Shown: positions 62,759 to 64,000 of the stretch, one piece after another
Layout: every line of letters begins with the position of its first letter
How positions within the stretch are numbered: the first letter of the stretch is position 1
Source: Endobugula sp965214375
GTDB taxonomy: Bacteria; Pseudomonadota; Gammaproteobacteria; Pseudomonadales; Cellvibrionaceae
Direction: 5' to 3'
NCBI GenBank assembly: GCA_965214375.1
Contig: OZ243947.1
Location: forward strand, 2,418,001 to 2,482,000
DNA: 64,000 bases
The notes under the pieces: generated by a model
Told to the model about the DNA's origin: nothing
Databases searched by the model: none
Seen by the model: the letters and a program-made list of their open reading frames with translations, nothing else
Program-made: the position numbers and the translations under genes

Positions 62759-64000
62759 ATGATTTCACTGTTTGTATTGGGTATTAATCACGATAGCGCA
62801 CCGATTGATGTGCGTGAACGTGTTGCCTTTGCGCCAGAGTCTATAGAAGCGGCTTTGCAGTCTCTGATTATAGACACTCAGGCGACAGAATCGGCCATTA
62901 TATCCACCTGCAATCGCACTGAGCTGTACACCGTCTTTGCCGATGGTGTGACAGAAGAGCGCGCTAAACAGCAATTATTACAGTGGTTGGCAGATCATCA
63001 CTGCTTACGTCATGACCTGTTGTCGACATGCAGCTACTTCTACCGCTCGGAACAAGCCATTATGCATATGATGTCTGTTGCCAGTGGTCTTGACTCTCTC
63101 ATTCTGGGTGAGCCGCAAATTTTGGGGCAGATGAAATCCTGCTATGCGGTTGCACAAGCCGCCGATACACTGGCGCGTGAATTACATGGTGTCTTCCAAA
63201 AGGTATTCAGTGTCGCCAAGCAGGTAAGAACGCATACGGCTATTGGAGAGAACCCGGTGTCTGTTGCCTATGCGTCTGTCGGCTTGGCACAACAGATATT
63301 TTCAGACCTGCAAAAGAACACCGCCTTGTTGATTGGTGCGGGTGAGACGATAGATTTGGCCGCGCGTCATCTTAAGCAACAGGGCATTGGTCGTATGATA
63401 TTTGCCAATAGAACATTGAGTAATGCTCAACCGTTGGCGGCTGAGTTTGCAGCAACCGCAGTGTTGTTGTCTGATATTCCTGATCAATTGGTGTATGCCG
63501 ATATTGTGATTTCTTCAACGGCCAGCCAACTACCAATATTGGGTAAAGGGGCGGTTGAGTCTGCATTAAAGCAGCGCCGTCGTCAGCCCATCTTTATGGT
63601 CGATATTGCGGTGCCTCGTGATATTGAAGCTGAGGTTGGGGAGCTTGATGACGTCTACTTGTATACGGTGGATGATTTACGCATGGTGATTGATGAGAAT
63701 AAACAATCACGTGAAAATGCCGCTGCACAAGCACGAGACATTATCCAATCAGCGATCAATGAGTTTCTTCAAGAGTCTCGAGTTAGCCATTCGGTATCCG
63801 CGATTAAAACCTATCGCCAATATGCAGAAACGCTGCGTGATGAAGTCTTACAAAAGGCGCTCAGTGATTTGAATAATGGCGTATCTCCCGAAGACGTTGT
63901 TCGTGTGATGGCGAATAGCCTGACAAACAAAATGTTACATGCCCCGACCAATCAACTTAAACAAGCCAGCTCTAATGGTGATGAAGAGCTCTTGAATCTA
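62759..64000 (+). CDS. hemA: Glutamyl-tRNA reductase HemA, 3'-partial
   Basis: NADPH-dependent reduction of glutamyl-tRNA to glutamate-1-semialdehyde, the first step of tetrapyrrole synthesis. ATG 62759 (MISLFVLGINHDSAPIDVRE). Catalytic Cys in ISTCNRTELY, LGEPQILGQMK, Rossmann motif LLIGAGETIDLAARHL, and DIAVPRDIEAEV. The frame is open for 414 codons to the window edge, so only the last few residues are missing. Divergent from the TPR gene, a conserved arrangement. Confidence 0.96.
   Translation, partial: MISLFVLGINHDSAPIDVRERVAFAPESIEAALQSLIIDTQATESAIISTCNRTELYTVFADGVTEERAKQQLLQWLADHHCLRHDLLSTCSYFYRSEQAIMHMMSVASGLDSLILGEPQILGQMKSCYAVAQAADTLARELHGVFQKVFSVAKQVRTHTAIGENPVSVAYASVGLAQQIFSDLQKNTALLIGAGETIDLAARHLKQQGIGRMIFANRTLSNAQPLAAEFAATAVLLSDIPDQLVYADIVISSTASQLPILGKGAVESALKQRRRQPIFMVDIAVPRDIEAEVGELDDVYLYTVDDLRMVIDENKQSRENAAAQARDIIQSAINEFLQESRVSHSVSAIKTYRQYAETLRDEVLQKALSDLNNGVSPEDVVRVMANSLTNKMLHAPTNQLKQASSNGDEELLNL

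Noticed and set aside
1..64000. CRISPR arrays, insertion sequences, prophage genes, rRNA
   Set aside because: No regularly spaced repeats, transposase, integrase, phage structural genes or rRNA sequence were seen on either strand.

Overview
The window is chromosomal DNA from a marine-type gammaproteobacterium. The gene order recalls Pseudomonas and the Cellvibrionales: rodA-mltB-rlpA-dacA-ybeD-lipB-lipA, leuS-lptE-holA, miaB-phoH-ybeY, and hemA divergent from TPR-lolB-ispE-tRNAGln-prs-rplY-pth-ychF. NhaD, a TRAP carrier and the OadGA subunits of a Na+-pumping decarboxylase fit a sodium-rich habitat. Base composition looks mid-40s % GC by eye, with a visibly AT-richer stretch at about 36.9-39.6 kb. 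I saw no rRNA genes, insertion sequences, prophage or CRISPR array.

Layout. 0-6.2 kb: cell-wall elongation genes, then lipoate synthesis. 6.2-24.8 kb: an accessory block that separates lipA from holA. It holds a decayed comF, bioHC behind a BirA-like operator, a decaying chemosensory module (hybrid kinase, response regulator, CheX), a flagellar-rod-like and SprA-related pair, a short adhesin-like protein, oadGA, and a 2-oxoacid/lactate unit (TRAP DctPQM, cache-domain kinase, LuxR-type regulator, FMN lactate dehydrogenase). 25-32.6 kb: holA-lptE-leuS, elyC, lnt, corC. 32.7-40.4 kb: a second accessory block between corC and ybeY, which are normally neighbours. It holds a START protein, a diguanylate cyclase, Uup, a DCC thioredoxin-like protein, and four interrupted genes (P-loop ATPase, SH3 protein, bluB, Cys-rich peptide). 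40.5-54 kb: ybeY-phoH-miaB, small housekeeping genes, an aminotransferase, pyk, an HDOD protein, nhaD and the 3' half of a nasA nitrate reductase gene. 54-64 kb: tRNALeu and tRNAMet, a CZB chemoreceptor and the conserved ychF...hemA block.

The most striking feature is decay. Eight accessory genes carry eleven in-frame nonsense codons (six TAA, five TAG, no TGA); one also has a frameshift and another has lost its 5' half. The reading frame and family signature resume right after each stop. None of the housekeeping genes shows this. The displaced residues, where family alignment predicts them, differ (Leu, Lys, Glu, Tyr), so point-mutation pseudogenisation is far likelier than recoding. The pattern suggests a lineage in early genome reduction, for example a symbiont losing competence-related, chemosensory, nitrate-assimilation and B12-related functions. 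Independent reads are needed to exclude assembly error.
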